Source: an uncultured Mucilaginibacter sp.
GTDB lineage: Bacteria; Bacteroidota; Bacteroidia; Sphingobacteriales; Sphingobacteriaceae
Length of the DNA stretch: 64,000 bases
Assembly (NCBI RefSeq): GCF_946479965.1
Contig: NZ_CAMLHX010000019.1
Span: forward strand, 1-64,000
Reading direction: 5' to 3'
The notes under the pieces are model-generated. The model worked only from the letters and a program-made list of their open reading frames with translations. It ran no database searches and was not told the origin of the DNA. The translations under genes were made by a program, and so were the position numbers. Positions 26,016 through 35,038 of the stretch are shown piece after piece; within the stretch, counting starts at the first letter, position 1, and every line of letters starts with the position of its first letter.

Positions 26016-27329
26016 ATGGATACAGCATCAACCTCTAAATTCCCATTAGTAGTTATTATCGGCGGTGGTTTTGGCGGATTGGAAGTAGCAAAAAAACTTG
26101 CCGACGCACCTGTTGAAGTATTAATGCTTGATAAGCACAACTATCATACATTTCAACCCCTTTTATATCAGGTAGCCACCGGCAGACTGGAAGCGGAGTC
26201 GATAGCATTCTCGCTTCGCAAGAATTTCGCTAACCAAAAAAATTTCAGGTTTCGTATTGCCGAAGTGTCAGGAATTGATACTGAAAACAATATATTGGAT
26301 ACCACCATTGGGCCTATCGCGTACGACTACCTGGTAATAGCAACCGGATCGACCACCAACTTTTTTGGCAACAAAGAAATAGAACGATATGCCATGCCAA
26401 TGAAGTCAATCCCGGAAGCGCTTAATTTACGCTACCTGATTCTACAGAATCTGGAAGAGGCTGTTTTAAAAGCCACTAAAGAGGAAAGAGCGCCGCTGCT
26501 TTCATTCGTTTTGGTAGGAGCCGGCCCAACGGGCGTTGAATTAGCGGGATCGTTGGCAGAGCTTAAAAATGATATTCTTACGCGTGACTATCCCGAATTG
26601 AATAAAGATGAAATGAAGGTTTACCTGGTTGATTTTCTTCCTAAGGTACTCGGACCTTTTTCAGACGAGGGATCAAACGCTGCCAAAGACTTCTTAACCG
26701 GCATGGGCGTTGAAGTACTGCTAAACATGAAAGTGGAAAGCTATGACGGCGAAGAAATAAAATTTGAAGGCGGAAGAAGCATTAAAACCAGGAATGTTAT
26801 TTGGTCGGCAGGTGTAATGGGAGTTGTTCCTGAAGGTTTAAGCAAAGATAATTTAGAGCGCGGCAACAGGATACGTGTTGACGCCTCGTTGCGTGTCAAT
26901 GGCTATAATAATGTTTTTGCCGTTGGCGATGTTGCGGCAATGATAACTGATAAAACGCCAAAAGGTCATCCCGGCGTGGCTCAGGTGGCTATTCAGCAGG
27001 GCCAGCATGCGGCTAAAAATATACTTCATATTTTAAAGTCTCAGCCTACAGAAGTATTTGAATACAATGATAAAGGATCATTAGCAACTATAGGGCGTAA
27101 TAAGGCAATCGCCGACTTAGGAAAACTTAAGTTCCAGGGCTTTTTTGCCTGGTTGATATGGATGTTTGTACACCTGATATCACTATTAGGCTTCCGTAAC
27201 AAAGTGATCGTGTTTATCAACTGGGTGGGCAGTTATTTTAGCAACAATGGCGGCACAAGGCTTATCATCCGCGGCTTTAAGCGTAAAGAATTAGCTAAAA
27301 AAGATGAACAGGTATCGGTGCCTGATTGA
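26016..27329 (+). CDS. Type II NADH dehydrogenase (NDH-2 family)
   Basis: 437 residues. Two dinucleotide-binding motifs are present: IIGGGFGGLEVAKKL (FAD, near residue 15) and VLVGAGPTGVELAGSLAEL (NADH, near 168). FQPLLYQVATG and AVGDVAAM are typical of NDH-2, which passes electrons from NADH to quinone without pumping protons. The C-terminal part has FFAWLIWMFVHLISLLGF, the amphipathic membrane anchor of the family. The gene stands alone after the secDF terminator and is convergent with glgB. Confidence 0.92.
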   Translation: MDTASTSKFPLVVIIGGGFGGLEVAKKLADAPVEVLMLDKHNYHTFQPLLYQVATGRLEAESIAFSLRKNFANQKNFRFRIAEVSGIDTENNILDTTIGPIAYDYLVIATGSTTNFFGNKEIERYAMPMKSIPEALNLRYLILQNLEEAVLKATKEERAPLLSFVLVGAGPTGVELAGSLAELKNDILTRDYPELNKDEMKVYLVDFLPKVLGPFSDEGSNAAKDFLTGMGVEVLLNMKVESYDGEEIKFEGGRSIKTRNVIWSAGVMGVVPEGLSKDNLERGNRIRVDASLRVNGYNNVFAVGDVAAMITDKTPKGHPGVAQVAIQQGQHAAKNILHILKSQPTEVFEYNDKGSLATIGRNKAIADLGKLKFQGFFAWLIWMFVHLISLLGFRNKVIVFINWVGSYFSNNGGTRLIIRGFKRKELAKKDEQVSVPD

Positions 27330-27344
27330 GGTCAACTTAAGCTA

Positions 27345-29372
27345 TCACTTTATCCTCCTGAAAACCGTTGCGGCTAATGGCGGCACGGTTATGCTTATGC
27401 TGTTGTTGCGGCCATGCCAGCTAACGTTCTCGCTTTTTATGGCGATGTCATTTTTTATGCCACTGCCCCAAAAACCCTTAGCGTCAGAGTTAAATATTTC
27501 TTTCCAGTTGCCCGGATGAGTTACCCCAACTCTAAAATCAGTTCGGGTAACAGGCGTCATGTTCAATACAATTACCAGGTCGTTAACCGGGTCGTTTCCT
27601 TTACGCGCGAATATCATTATTGAATCATTAGCATTGCCGCCATCTATCCATTCAAATCCATCACCGCTAAATTGTTTTTCGTATAAGGCTGGTTCGGTTT
27701 TATAAAGGGCGTTAAGCGCTTTTACAGCCTCTTTTATACCTACATGGTTAGGATATTCCAGTACGTGCCATGGCAGCGAATGCTGGTAGTTCCATTCAGT
27801 TCCTTGCCCAAATTCGCTGCCCATAAACATTAGCTTAGCGCCGGGATGTGTAAACATATAACTATATACCAAACGTAAATTGGCAAATTGTTGCCATTCG
27901 TCGCCGGGCATTTTACGCAGCATAGAGCCTTTCCCATAAACCACTTCATCATGCGAGAATGGCAGCATAAAGTTCTCGGTAAAGGCGTATATCAAACTAA
28001 AAGTTAGCTGATTGTGATGATATTTACGATTAATGGGATCTTCGCCAAAATATTTGATGGTATCGTGCATCCAGCCCATCATCCATTTCATACCAAAACC
28101 TAAACCGCCTAAAAATACCGGCTTGCTAACACCTGTAAACGAAGTCGATTCTTCGGCTATGGTTTGCACATCGGGATAATGGCTATAACATGCTTCGTTA
28201 AATTCTTTAAGGAAAGATATTGCTTCCAGGTTTTCGTTACCGCCAAACATGTTGGGCTCCCACTCGCCCTGTTTACGCGAGTAATCCAGGTAAAGCATTG
28301 ATGCAACCGCGTCAACACGCAGTCCATCCACATGATATCTATCTAACCAAAAAATGGCGTTGCTTATCAAAAACGACCTAACCTCGTTACGACCATAGTT
28401 AAAAATATATGATTTCCAGTCGGGATGGAAACCTTTGCGAACATCGGCATGCTCATACAAATGTGTGCCATCAAAACGATATAATGCATGTGCATCGCCC
28501 GGGAAATGCGAAGGCACCCAATCTAATATAACACCTATACCCTCCTGGTGAAACCGCTCTATCAATTGCATCAATTGCTGCTGTGTACCATAACGTGATG
28601 AAGCTGCAAAATATCCGCTAACCTGGTAACCCCAGCTTGGATAATAGGGATGCTCCGCTATCGGCATAAATTCCACATGAGTGAAACCCATTTCCTTAAC
28701 ATAGGGAACTAACCTTTCTGCTAACTGCTCATACGTATAAAAATCATCCGGGCTTTCAATATTACGTGCCCATGAGCCCAAATGCACCTCGTAAACAGAG
28801 TACGGTTGCGCCAGATTATTGTGTTTATGGCGGGTATACATCCATAAAGAATCGTTCCACTCATAATAAGTGTCTGCTACTATTGAGCCGGTAAGCGGTG
28901 CTACTTCCCAACGCAAGGCGTAAGGGTCACTTTTCTCCAGTTCTTCGCCGCTTGATGATTTGATAAAATATTTATAAACCTCGCCGTTCCCAACATCGGG
29001 GATAAAACCTTCCCAAATACCGGAGCCATCCCAACGTACCAATAAAGGATGTGAGCCTTTGTTCCATCCATTAAAATTGGCTATAACCGAAATGTACTGC
29101 GCATTTGGCGCCCAAACGGCAAAGTAAGTTCCTACAACACCTTTATGTTCTACTACATGCGAACCAAACTTTTCATACAGCTTATAATGTTTACCCGATT
29201 GAAAAAGCGAAACATCAAAATCAGTAAAACGACTGTACGGCTCAACAGCTGATAATTGCTCTTGCTGCGCGGGCAAAGTTTCGTTTATCTTTTTAGTTGC
29301 TTTAGGTTTTGTGATTTTAGCAGGTGTAGCAGCAGGAATTTCTGTGTCCTTTTTAACGGATCTTTTAGCCAT
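27345..29372 (-). CDS. glgB: 1,4-alpha-glucan branching enzyme
   Basis: 675 residues. It makes alpha-1,6 branches in glycogen. An Ala/Lys/Pro-rich tail of about 40 residues precedes a CBM48 domain (HVVEHKGVVGTYFAVWAPNA). The GH13 barrel has DWVPSHFPGD, the nucleophile in DGLRVDAVASMLY, the acid in TIAEESTS, and FSHDEVVYGKGSM. A small C-terminal beta domain closes it. All catalytic residues are in place. It is followed upstream by a GH31 glucosidase on the same strand, separated by that gene's terminator, so both act on alpha-glucans but are probably separate transcripts. Confidence 0.96.
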   Translation of the reverse strand: MAKRSVKKDTEIPAATPAKITKPKATKKINETLPAQQEQLSAVEPYSRFTDFDVSLFQSGKHYKLYEKFGSHVVEHKGVVGTYFAVWAPNAQYISVIANFNGWNKGSHPLLVRWDGSGIWEGFIPDVGNGEVYKYFIKSSSGEELEKSDPYALRWEVAPLTGSIVADTYYEWNDSLWMYTRHKHNNLAQPYSVYEVHLGSWARNIESPDDFYTYEQLAERLVPYVKEMGFTHVEFMPIAEHPYYPSWGYQVSGYFAASSRYGTQQQLMQLIERFHQEGIGVILDWVPSHFPGDAHALYRFDGTHLYEHADVRKGFHPDWKSYIFNYGRNEVRSFLISNAIFWLDRYHVDGLRVDAVASMLYLDYSRKQGEWEPNMFGGNENLEAISFLKEFNEACYSHYPDVQTIAEESTSFTGVSKPVFLGGLGFGMKWMMGWMHDTIKYFGEDPINRKYHHNQLTFSLIYAFTENFMLPFSHDEVVYGKGSMLRKMPGDEWQQFANLRLVYSYMFTHPGAKLMFMGSEFGQGTEWNYQHSLPWHVLEYPNHVGIKEAVKALNALYKTEPALYEKQFSGDGFEWIDGGNANDSIMIFARKGNDPVNDLVIVLNMTPVTRTDFRVGVTHPGNWKEIFNSDAKGFWGSGIKNDIAIKSENVSWHGRNNSISITVPPLAATVFRRIK

Positions 29373-29474
29373 ATGAAAGCCCTTACGGGAATTTAGGAGT
29401 TGGAATAATGATCAAATATATTATTATTCAACACTTATTGGTGAAGCATGTTTAGGATAAAAATAATATAAAAA

Positions 29475-29502
29475 AATAACCCCGGTTTAGCCGGGGTTAT
29501 TT
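29475..29502 (-). terminator. Rho-independent terminator after the GH31 gene
   Basis: Stem AATAACCCCGG / CCGGGGTTATT with loop TTTAG; the A-run on the plus strand gives a T-run for minus-strand transcription. Confidence 0.9.
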
Positions 29503-29507
29503 ACAGA

Positions 29508-31964
29508 TCAAACAGCGATCTCTATCTTTTTGAATTTCTTATTGGTTTTAAACTCAAGCACTTTGCTTTCGTTAATAGTGAATTCGGTTATCGGCTTATC
29601 GTCTGCCATTATTTTAGCAGGCTTAAACGGCAATCCGAATACGTTAAACTGGTAAGTTTCATAACGTGGCGTGTAAAGGCCCTCCATACTTTGCTCAATT
29701 ACAAAATTGACCGTGCTACCATGCACGGCAAATTTCTTTTCGGAGTATATATCTTGTTCGTAAGCAAAGGTTTCACCATAATCTTCAAAGAAGAAAGAAT
29801 TGGTCTCTACGTCGTTAAAATAAACGTTTAAGGTTACCTCTTCAATTTCCTTCTCGCCAACATATTGCATTACAGGGTATTCCGGTAAAACCGCGCCTGC
29901 CTTAACAAATACTGGTATGGTATCTAAAGGTGTATCTACTTCTACTTCGCGTCCGCCTTCAATAAGTTCCTGTGTCCAGAAATTAAACCATTGGCCTTTA
30001 TGTAGATATACCTTTCTGCTTTTTTGTCCGGGCTCTAATACCGGGCATATTAATAGCTTATCCCCATATTTAAATTCGTCCTGGCGGTAGTGGTTACTAA
30101 ATTCGCCCTGCTCTTGCATAACTATTGGTCGCAGTATAGGGAAACCATAACGGTGATGCTCCCAGAAAGTAGAATAGAAATAAGGCATCAAGCGATATCT
30201 CAATTCAATAAACTTGCGATTGATAGAAGTGTAGGGCTCACCAAAGCTCCAGGGCTCACGCTCTTTGGTATCGCCCGCAGAGTGTGCACGCATAAACGGC
30301 GCAAATGTTCCGGCTTGTATCCAACGGGTAAACAATTCTCCATCCGGCTCTCCGCTAAACCCGCCAATATCAGTACCGCAAAATGGTATGCCTGATATGG
30401 ATAAACGCTGCAGTTGTATATTGCCTAATTTTAAATGTTCCCATGTGGCCACATTATCACCCGTCCAAACAGACGAGTAGCGTTGCACACCAGAATAACC
30501 TGCTCTTGTTATGGTAAACGGACGTTTGTTTCTCTGAATATTGCGCAGGCCCTCATACGTTGCGCGCACCATTTGCATACCGTAAACATTATGTGCCTTA
30601 CGGTGCGACCCACGGTGCCCATCATATTGATGGCGGACATCATCGGGGAAAGTACCTGTACCAAACACCGCCGGTTCGTTCATATCATTCCAAACGCCCG
30701 CAACTCCTGCTTCAACTAATCCCTTAAATAAACCGCCCCACCATTCGCGCACTTCAGGGTTGGTAAAATCAGGAAACTGGCACCGGCCCGGCCACACATG
30801 GCCCTCCATAAAGTAATCGTCGCTTCGGCGGCAAAAATAATTTTTCTCTTTTCCCTCTTTAAACACCCAATAATTATCGTCAACGCGTATGCCAGGGTCA
30901 ATAATAACAACCGTTTTAAAGCCGTCGTCGCTTAGTTCCTTCACCATCTTTTTCGGATCAGGGAAATACTTTTTGTTCCATGTAAAGCAACGATAGCCAT
31001 CCATGTAATCTATGTCCAGGTAAAGGGCATCGCAAGGTATTTGTTGCTCGCGAAATGTTTTTGCTATTGCTCTAACCTTGGCCTCGGGGTAATAACTCCA
31101 ACGGCATTGGTGATAACCAAACGCCCAAAGCGGAGGCATCGGGTGGGTACCTGTAAGCAAATGGTAGTTTTTCACCACGTCCATCATATGCGGACCGTGG
31201 ATGTAATAATATCTTAGCTCGCCACCATCAGCCCAAAAACTGGTATGGTCGCCTTGCTCCTTACCAAAATCAAAATGCGATTTATAGGTATTGTCAAAGA
31301 AAATACCATGAGCAATATCTTCATTCACGCTTATGTAAAAAGGTATAGTGCGATAAATCGGATCCTGGTTCCATTGGAATGAATAGGCATCGGTATTCCA
31401 GTTCACGAACCTTTTACCTCGTAGGTTAAGGTCAGTAGCTTTATCACCTAAACCAAAAAAACTCTCCTGTGGCGCACATGTTTTTGTGCAGAACACATAA
31501 TATCCGCCGAAAGAAACATTCTCCTCCCAGTGCATAGATACCGCGTCTGAACTGGTAACATGATGTTCAGCATCAGAAAAGGATATAAAAAAGTCACTCT
31601 TGCGAATATGGCAATTCACCGCATTAGTTGAAACTCGAAATTCTGTTTCATCCTCAGACAGAGCAAACTCAGTAGCGGTCTGTTCAAGCTTTGGCACACC
31701 GTACGAAAATTCATCTAAAAAAACGCCATGTGGTGCAAGCCTAACGCGAATGATCTGATCTGTAACAACAACTACTTCAACCTTAGCATCGCCGTCTGTA
31801 AAATAGAATTTATTGCCCTGCTGGTCGCCGCTGGTGGGCATGCCCAAATATTTTTTTTGTATTGGCTTTAAACCAATAATCGGATTGTTAATGTGCTTAA
31901 AATCCTCGTCATCAGCTATAACTTTATTTAATTCTATTTCCGGGTCTGTAGTATTTTCTTCCAT
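29508..31964 (-). CDS. Glycoside hydrolase family 31 alpha-glucosidase
   Basis: 818 residues from ATG 31964; an upstream in-frame ATG at 32033 would add 23 atypical residues with two cysteines. The N-terminal beta domain is followed by the barrel with nucleophile Asp in GVWNDMNEPAVF and the acid/base region in YSSVWTGDNVATWEHL, then two C-terminal beta domains. The family releases glucose from alpha-1,4 or alpha-1,3 glucans. There is no signal peptide, so it is probably cytoplasmic and works on imported or stored maltodextrins, in keeping with the nearby glgB. Confidence 0.94.
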   Translation of the reverse strand: MEENTTDPEIELNKVIADDEDFKHINNPIIGLKPIQKKYLGMPTSGDQQGNKFYFTDGDAKVEVVVVTDQIIRVRLAPHGVFLDEFSYGVPKLEQTATEFALSEDETEFRVSTNAVNCHIRKSDFFISFSDAEHHVTSSDAVSMHWEENVSFGGYYVFCTKTCAPQESFFGLGDKATDLNLRGKRFVNWNTDAYSFQWNQDPIYRTIPFYISVNEDIAHGIFFDNTYKSHFDFGKEQGDHTSFWADGGELRYYYIHGPHMMDVVKNYHLLTGTHPMPPLWAFGYHQCRWSYYPEAKVRAIAKTFREQQIPCDALYLDIDYMDGYRCFTWNKKYFPDPKKMVKELSDDGFKTVVIIDPGIRVDDNYWVFKEGKEKNYFCRRSDDYFMEGHVWPGRCQFPDFTNPEVREWWGGLFKGLVEAGVAGVWNDMNEPAVFGTGTFPDDVRHQYDGHRGSHRKAHNVYGMQMVRATYEGLRNIQRNKRPFTITRAGYSGVQRYSSVWTGDNVATWEHLKLGNIQLQRLSISGIPFCGTDIGGFSGEPDGELFTRWIQAGTFAPFMRAHSAGDTKEREPWSFGEPYTSINRKFIELRYRLMPYFYSTFWEHHRYGFPILRPIVMQEQGEFSNHYRQDEFKYGDKLLICPVLEPGQKSRKVYLHKGQWFNFWTQELIEGGREVEVDTPLDTIPVFVKAGAVLPEYPVMQYVGEKEIEEVTLNVYFNDVETNSFFFEDYGETFAYEQDIYSEKKFAVHGSTVNFVIEQSMEGLYTPRYETYQFNVFGLPFKPAKIMADDKPITEFTINESKVLEFKTNKKFKKIEIAV

Positions 31965-32244
31965 ATAAAAATTAAAAACTGATGCACCTGCCCGCAAATA
32001 ATTACAAAACGGGCAGTAAATAACCTGTTTCAACAGCTAATAAACGATTTTTATCGCAGAATCACCTCATTAAACAACCTAAATATGGAGCTTAAATTGA
32101 AAATTTAGAAAGGTTATAAAAATGAGGCGGTGTTTATGAAAATTTTGCAATTTGAAATAGTTCTCTGTTTTTAATAAACTGTTAAGAAATGCAATTTTAA
32201 CGTCGCTACAACGATAAAGAATAATCTTTGACAGGCATTTGCCC

Positions 32245-32252
32245 TATCTTTG
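32245..32252 (+). promoter_or_regulatory. -7 promoter box of the LuxE-like gene
   Basis: TATCTTTG, exact TAnnTTTG match, five bases before the ATG at 32258; decides the start and implies a leaderless mRNA. Confidence 0.7.
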
Positions 32253-32257
32253 TATTG

Positions 32258-33244
32258 ATGACAAAGCCCAATAAAGAGCAGGTGTTTTCTATAAGCAGCA
32301 AAGATCAGTTTGATGCTGTAGCCTTACAGGTATTTAAATATCAGGCGGGGCACTGTAAAATTTATCGCGATTTTATTAAAGGTTTAATGATCGATGCGGA
32401 TCAAATATCAAGCGTTGACCGGATACCATTTTTACCCATTAGCTTTTTTAAAAACCACGCCGTAAAGAGCGACACAACACAGGCGGAAACTATTTTTACT
32501 AGTTCCGGTACCACGGGGATGATTACCAGTCAGCATTTTGTAACTGATGTAAGTTGGTACGAGGAGAGTTTCAGAAAAGCTTTTGAGTTATTTTATGGCG
32601 ATATAAAAAGCTACACTGTACTGGCCCTGCTCCCTTCCTACCTGGAACGTGAAGGCTCTTCACTTATTTATATGGCTGCAGACCTGATTAAACAATCAGA
32701 AAATGCCGACAGTGGCTTTTATTTATATAATCACGAAGAGCTTTACCAGCAGCTTGTTAAGCAAAAAGTTGCTACCAAACCTACGCTATTAATAGGAGTG
32801 ACCTTCGCCCTGCTTGATTTTGTGGAACGATATCAAATAGATTTTCCCGAATTGATAGTTATGGAAACGGGCGGTATGAAAGGCCGCCGTAAAGAAATGA
32901 TACGTGAGGAACTGCACAGCATTTTATGCTATGGATTTGGTATTAAATCTATTCACTCAGAATACGGGATGACTGAGTTGCTATCACAAGCGTACTCAAA
33001 AGGCGAAGGCGTGTTTGCATGTCCGCCCTGGATGCGCATACTGATAAGAGATACTAATGATCCGCTTAGCTTAGTTGCTGAAAACAAAACCGGGGGAATC
33101 AACGTAATTGACCTGGCCAACATCAATTCCTGCTCATTTATTGCTACGCAGGATCTGGGCAAGTTAAGTGGTAACGGTGAATTTGAAGTACTGGGGCGTT
33201 TTGATAACGCCGATATACGGGGCTGCAATTTATTGATAGCGTAA
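32258..33244 (+). CDS. LuxE/PaaK-like acyl-adenylating protein
   Basis: 328 residues from ATG 32258; an earlier ATG 30 bases upstream lies before the promoter box. It has the adenylate-forming motif TIFTSSGTTGMITSQHF (near residue 85) and a second signature SIHSEYGMTELLSQAYS. It ends with FEVLGRFDNADIRGCNLLIA, like PaaK and LuxE acyl-protein synthetases. Such enzymes activate a fatty or aryl acid as AMP ester. No LuxC or LuxD gene is near, so this is not a bioluminescence locus; stand-alone members occur widely in Bacteroidota with unknown substrate. Confidence 0.85.
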   Translation: MTKPNKEQVFSISSKDQFDAVALQVFKYQAGHCKIYRDFIKGLMIDADQISSVDRIPFLPISFFKNHAVKSDTTQAETIFTSSGTTGMITSQHFVTDVSWYEESFRKAFELFYGDIKSYTVLALLPSYLEREGSSLIYMAADLIKQSENADSGFYLYNHEELYQQLVKQKVATKPTLLIGVTFALLDFVERYQIDFPELIVMETGGMKGRRKEMIREELHSILCYGFGIKSIHSEYGMTELLSQAYSKGEGVFACPPWMRILIRDTNDPLSLVAENKTGGINVIDLANINSCSFIATQDLGKLSGNGEFEVLGRFDNADIRGCNLLIA

Positions 33245-33272
33245 AACTTAATATATAAACAAGGGAATTTAT

Positions 33273-33280
33273 TATTTTTG
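33273..33280 (+). promoter_or_regulatory. -7 promoter box of the PH-SHOCT gene
   Basis: TATTTTTG, exact TAnnTTTG match, 21 bases before the ATG at 33302. Confidence 0.6.
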
Positions 33281-33301
33281 CGCACTAAATACAGAAATAC
33301 T

Positions 33302-33961
33302 ATGATGGAGAAATTTTTGAACGACGAACAGGATCCTAAAGCGGTTGAAAAAGTCTATTTGCGCCTTACCGATCTGTTAACCACCGGCGAAGAGATAATT
33401 TACATTGCGGTTCAAAAAAAACCACTGGTAAACCTACTGCCTGATTGTATTGCTATAACTAACAAACGCATCTTATTTTTCACCCCTGCTAACCTGGGTC
33501 TGTCTATAAAATTTGTTGATTTTGTTTGGAAAGACATTGTTGATGTACACACCAAAGAGGAAATAATAGGCGCCATATTTAGCGTACGCACAACTAACGG
33601 CGCCGAAATGGGTGTTGATTACCTGCCTAAAGTACAGGCACGTAAATTATACCAATACGCGCAGGAACGTAAAGAAGCAGAGCGAGAAGCCCGCAGATTA
33701 CGTGATCTGGAACAAAAACGAGCAGAATCCGGCTCAGTGCAGTTTGAAACGCCATCGCAGCCCGTTGCTGCTGCTGTTCATGCCGCTGCGCAAACAGTTG
33801 AACCGGTTACAGCCCCCACCCCCGCTGCGCCCGTTGCTGAGGTTGCTAAACCGGATGAACTAACCGAAAAACTAAAAAAACTGAAAACACTTTTTGAGAA
33901 CGGTTTGATCTCGCAGGAAGAATACAACCACAAAAAGCTGGAGTTATTAAGCGACTTTTAA
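33302..33961 (+). CDS. PH-like domain protein with C-terminal SHOCT motif
   Basis: 219 residues from the first of two adjacent ATGs. Residues about 20-110 form a bacterial pleckstrin-homology-like domain (EEIIYIAVQKKPL, CIAITNKRILFFTP, FVDFVWKDIVDVHTKE). A charged helix (EREARRLRDLEQKRAES) and an Ala/Pro/Val-rich linker follow. The last 35 residues are a SHOCT motif (KLKKLKTLFENGLISQEEYN). This layout is common in Bacteroidota. No membrane segment is present. Function is unknown; a scaffold or membrane-adjacent role is plausible. Confidence 0.85.
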   Translation: MMEKFLNDEQDPKAVEKVYLRLTDLLTTGEEIIYIAVQKKPLVNLLPDCIAITNKRILFFTPANLGLSIKFVDFVWKDIVDVHTKEEIIGAIFSVRTTNGAEMGVDYLPKVQARKLYQYAQERKEAEREARRLRDLEQKRAESGSVQFETPSQPVAAAVHAAAQTVEPVTAPTPAAPVAEVAKPDELTEKLKKLKTLFENGLISQEEYNHKKLELLSDF

Positions 33962-33975
33962 TTGATTCCTAACAT

Positions 33976-34017
33976 AAAAAGCAAAAGGCCGGAGAATTCT
34001 CCGGCCTTTTGCTTTTT
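33976..34017. terminator. Perfectly palindromic bidirectional terminator
   Basis: A 42-base exact palindrome centred on GAATTC: A-run, GCAAAAGGCCGGA arm, mirrored arm, T-run. It separates the PH-SHOCT gene (plus) from the RES toxin gene (minus) and can stop both transcripts. Confidence 0.92.
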
Positions 34018-34038
34018 ATAGACTTTTATTTCTTGAGC

Positions 34039-34491
34039 TTATGTTAATAATCGCTCATCAAAACTGAACGGCTTTTTACTTACGATCTTTACCAACTTTG
34101 CTTTTGGATGCAGTGGGTTCATCAGGTAATTGTATTCTTCGTTTACCAACGCTGATGGAACTTTAAGCAATAAATTAGCGGCGTTTTTCAAAAAATCGTT
34201 GCCCGTTTGTTTAAGTATTTGTTTTTCGGGATACTCCTGCCAGTCGGCAGGCAAGGTTGCGGCATCTAATTCCTCAACGTCATCAGGCACTTCTATCGTC
34301 ATCATGCAAAAGTCGTCCGGCATATTTGTCGGACTTAAATGCGCCAATGCCTCTAATACCGCCAACGCCCGTGAAGATGCCAGGTATACCATTGCCCTGC
34401 CTTCGCTGTTCCATCTGCCGCCATATAAACGAGCTCCGTTGCCGCTCAAATCATCAGCGTAAACGCAGTTAATTAAACGGTAAAGTATCAT
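34039..34491 (-). CDS. RES domain toxin
   Basis: 150 residues, single RES domain: Arg in LYRLINCVYADDLSG, GARLYGGRWNSEGRAMVYLA, Glu in ALAVLEALAHL, Ser in VPSALVNEEYNYLMNP, and the closing FSFDERLL. These R-E-S residues define toxins that degrade NAD+ in RES-Xre systems such as ParT and MbcT. Its ATG overlaps the last base of the upstream antitoxin stop codon, so translation is coupled. All key residues look intact. Confidence 0.94.
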   Translation of the reverse strand: MILYRLINCVYADDLSGNGARLYGGRWNSEGRAMVYLASSRALAVLEALAHLSPTNMPDDFCMMTIEVPDDVEELDAATLPADWQEYPEKQILKQTGNDFLKNAANLLLKVPSALVNEEYNYLMNPLHPKAKLVKIVSKKPFSFDERLLT

Positions 34492-34988
34492 CAGGCAAAA
34501 ATACCGTGCTCTATGCGGCCCAGCTCTTTAAAAACCATGTCAAAGCCGATGGAGGTATCTAATAAAGACACAGGTGTTTCACCTTTAAAAACATGCAAAG
34601 GTGATTTCATCCAGGTTTTAAACTTATCTAAGGAGCCGAAGACTTCTTCGCCACGGGTATAAAGGCGCGCTAACTCAACAGCTTTTTCAGCGTATTCAAC
34701 TTTAATAATGGCATCGTCATCATAACGCTGCAAAGTACGCTCAGAAATGTGCATTATATTTGCGAACTCTTGTAGGGTAAGGGATATTTTTTTGGCCAAG
34801 GCCATTAAACCGCTTTTTGGAAGCCCCTGCCTGCTAAGGGTTAACATATCAAAACTACTGGCACCCATAATATTAAAGTGCTTTGCAGCATTACCTAATA
34901 CGGTTGCAAATAAATTAGGCTGCAGGCCATAAGCAAGCATAGGCTCTGCAACTTCACTTTGAGATGGATTATTCTTATAGCTTTTCAT
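34491..34988 (-). CDS. Xre/MbcA/ParS-type antitoxin of the RES toxin
   Basis: 165 residues from ATG 34988; the frame extends to a TTG at 35009, less likely. The central part holds a helix-turn-helix (LTLQEFANIMHISERTLQRYDDD) and the C-terminal DUF2384 toxin-binding region includes ELARLYTRGEEVFGSLDKFKTWMKSPL and FKGETPVSLLDTSIG. These proteins neutralise RES toxins and repress their own operon. The order antitoxin then toxin, with one-base overlap, is the usual one. Confidence 0.93.
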   Translation of the reverse strand: MKSYKNNPSQSEVAEPMLAYGLQPNLFATVLGNAAKHFNIMGASSFDMLTLSRQGLPKSGLMALAKKISLTLQEFANIMHISERTLQRYDDDAIIKVEYAEKAVELARLYTRGEEVFGSLDKFKTWMKSPLHVFKGETPVSLLDTSIGFDMVFKELGRIEHGIFA

Positions 34989-35038
34989 ATCTATCAGACA
35001 TTTATCCAAAAATACAACCGTTTTGTCGTAAAAACAAA

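Noticed and set aside
32258..33244. Bioluminescence (lux) locus
   Set aside because: Only a LuxE-like gene is present; no luxA, luxB, luxC or luxD.
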